Part shown: piece by piece, positions 63,414 through 64,000 of the stretch
How the letters are laid out: each line of letters begins with the position of its first letter
Position numbering within the stretch: the stretch's first letter is position 1
Origin: Symbiodinium natans
Taxonomy: Eukaryota; Sar; Dinophyceae; Suessiales; Symbiodiniaceae
Length of the DNA: 64,000 nt
NCBI GenBank assembly: GCA_905221605.1
Contig: CAJNDS010002473.1
Coordinates: forward strand, 84,501 to 148,500
Direction of reading: 5' to 3'
Notes under the pieces: model-generated
Told to the model about the DNA's origin: nothing
Databases searched by the model: none
Seen by the model: the letters and a program-made list of their open reading frames with translations, nothing else
Program-made: the position numbers and the translations under genes

Positions 63414-64000
63414 ACATAGCGGGTCATAACCCGAAAGCCGACCTCAAGAAGCATCCGAATCTTGGGGTGCCAACATGAGGGTTTTGCGCGCATAGTACTT
63501 AGCCATCGACCGATCCATCTGCGTATCTATCTACCTATATTACAACAAGGTATGTAAATATATAAATCCAATATTTTGTACAAGCAAAGATCATATACAT
63601 AAATATACATAAATATACAGAAATATACATATATGTACACATATATACATGAATACAAATAGATGTACATAAATGTAAATATTCGTATATAAATATATAT
63701 ATATGTATAGATATGCAGAGGGTTGCACAAGTTTCATGTGGAGGTCATAAAACCCTCTTGTCCGCCGCAGCCGCGAGTGCGAATGATGTCTGGGATCCCT
63801 AAAGCCTACGCACACCCTGGCGACCCAGCACCCTAAACCCAAAACCCTGAACCCCGAAACCTGAACCCTAAACCCTAAACCCTAAACCCTAAGCCTGCAG
63901 GTGAGGGTTGAGGGTGTCTTGATGAAGGATTCGTTTTGGCGCTGCATTGAGGGCCTCAAGCTTTTAACACCCTAGAGCTGAAATCCCTAAACCCTGAACC

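Noticed and set aside
1-64000. The whole window as a true chromosome end
   Set aside because: Telomeric tracts occur in both orientations between exons along the entire 64 kb, and genes run through them.
1-64000. CRISPR-like arrays
   Set aside because: All regular repeats are telomere-like, microsatellite or MITE-derived. None shows repeat-spacer structure, and the genes are eukaryotic.

Overview
The window looks like nuclear DNA of a dinoflagellate. It is intron-rich eukaryotic sequence, saturated with the dinoflagellate/plant-type telomere heptamer (TTTAGGG/CCCTAAA) in both orientations. Short coding islands of 30-110 bp sit between these tracts. When the islands are joined in frame by protein-family register, most introns begin with GA or GC rather than GT and end in AG|G. 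Such donors are a known dinoflagellate peculiarity. Large families of pentatricopeptide-repeat (PPR) proteins whose repeats read like SACEKxGxW...AL.LL also fit. No bacterial-style operons, rRNA, tRNA or CRISPR were seen. The species cannot be named from the sequence.

Layout, all legible genes on the + strand. (1) About 379-13715: middle and C-terminal membrane part of a Na+/H+ exchanger (CPA1/NHE), 5' end upstream of the window, followed by possible tail exons to about 17.4 kb. (2) About 18561-25009: start of a P-loop gene with a GLPRTGT motif (sulfotransferase-like), then unplaced candidate exons. (3) About 25284-46760: a PPR gene whose exons each encode roughly half a repeat. (4) About 47974-52606: unrecognised exons, two of them ending in stop codons. 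(5) About 53377-63130 and probably beyond: a second PPR gene, or a continuation of the first. PPR proteins usually bind organellar RNA, and the exchanger would move Na+/H+ across a membrane. Nothing links these genes functionally.

More than half of the window is non-coding. It holds telomere-like tracts and homogenised variants (CCCCAAA, CCCCTAAA, CTTTAGGG, GGGATTA and 9-bp forms). It also holds at least a dozen families of roughly 100-bp foldback/MITE-like elements, several with telomeric repeats lodged inside, and a 1.75-kb inverted repeat studded with a CTAACATGGAAC motif. The most interesting observation is that several telomere-bearing blocks are flanked by 18-49 bp direct duplications. 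Most of these duplications include a 3' splice junction, which suggests that telomeric DNA is being inserted as, or into, introns. Exon ends were set by hand from reading frame, family register and an AG acceptor. Junctions can often slide by 1-3 bases, and nothing here was tested against transcripts. Many other open 50-100 base islands occur; several fell inside introns once the PPR register was resolved, so isolated candidate exons are given low confidence.
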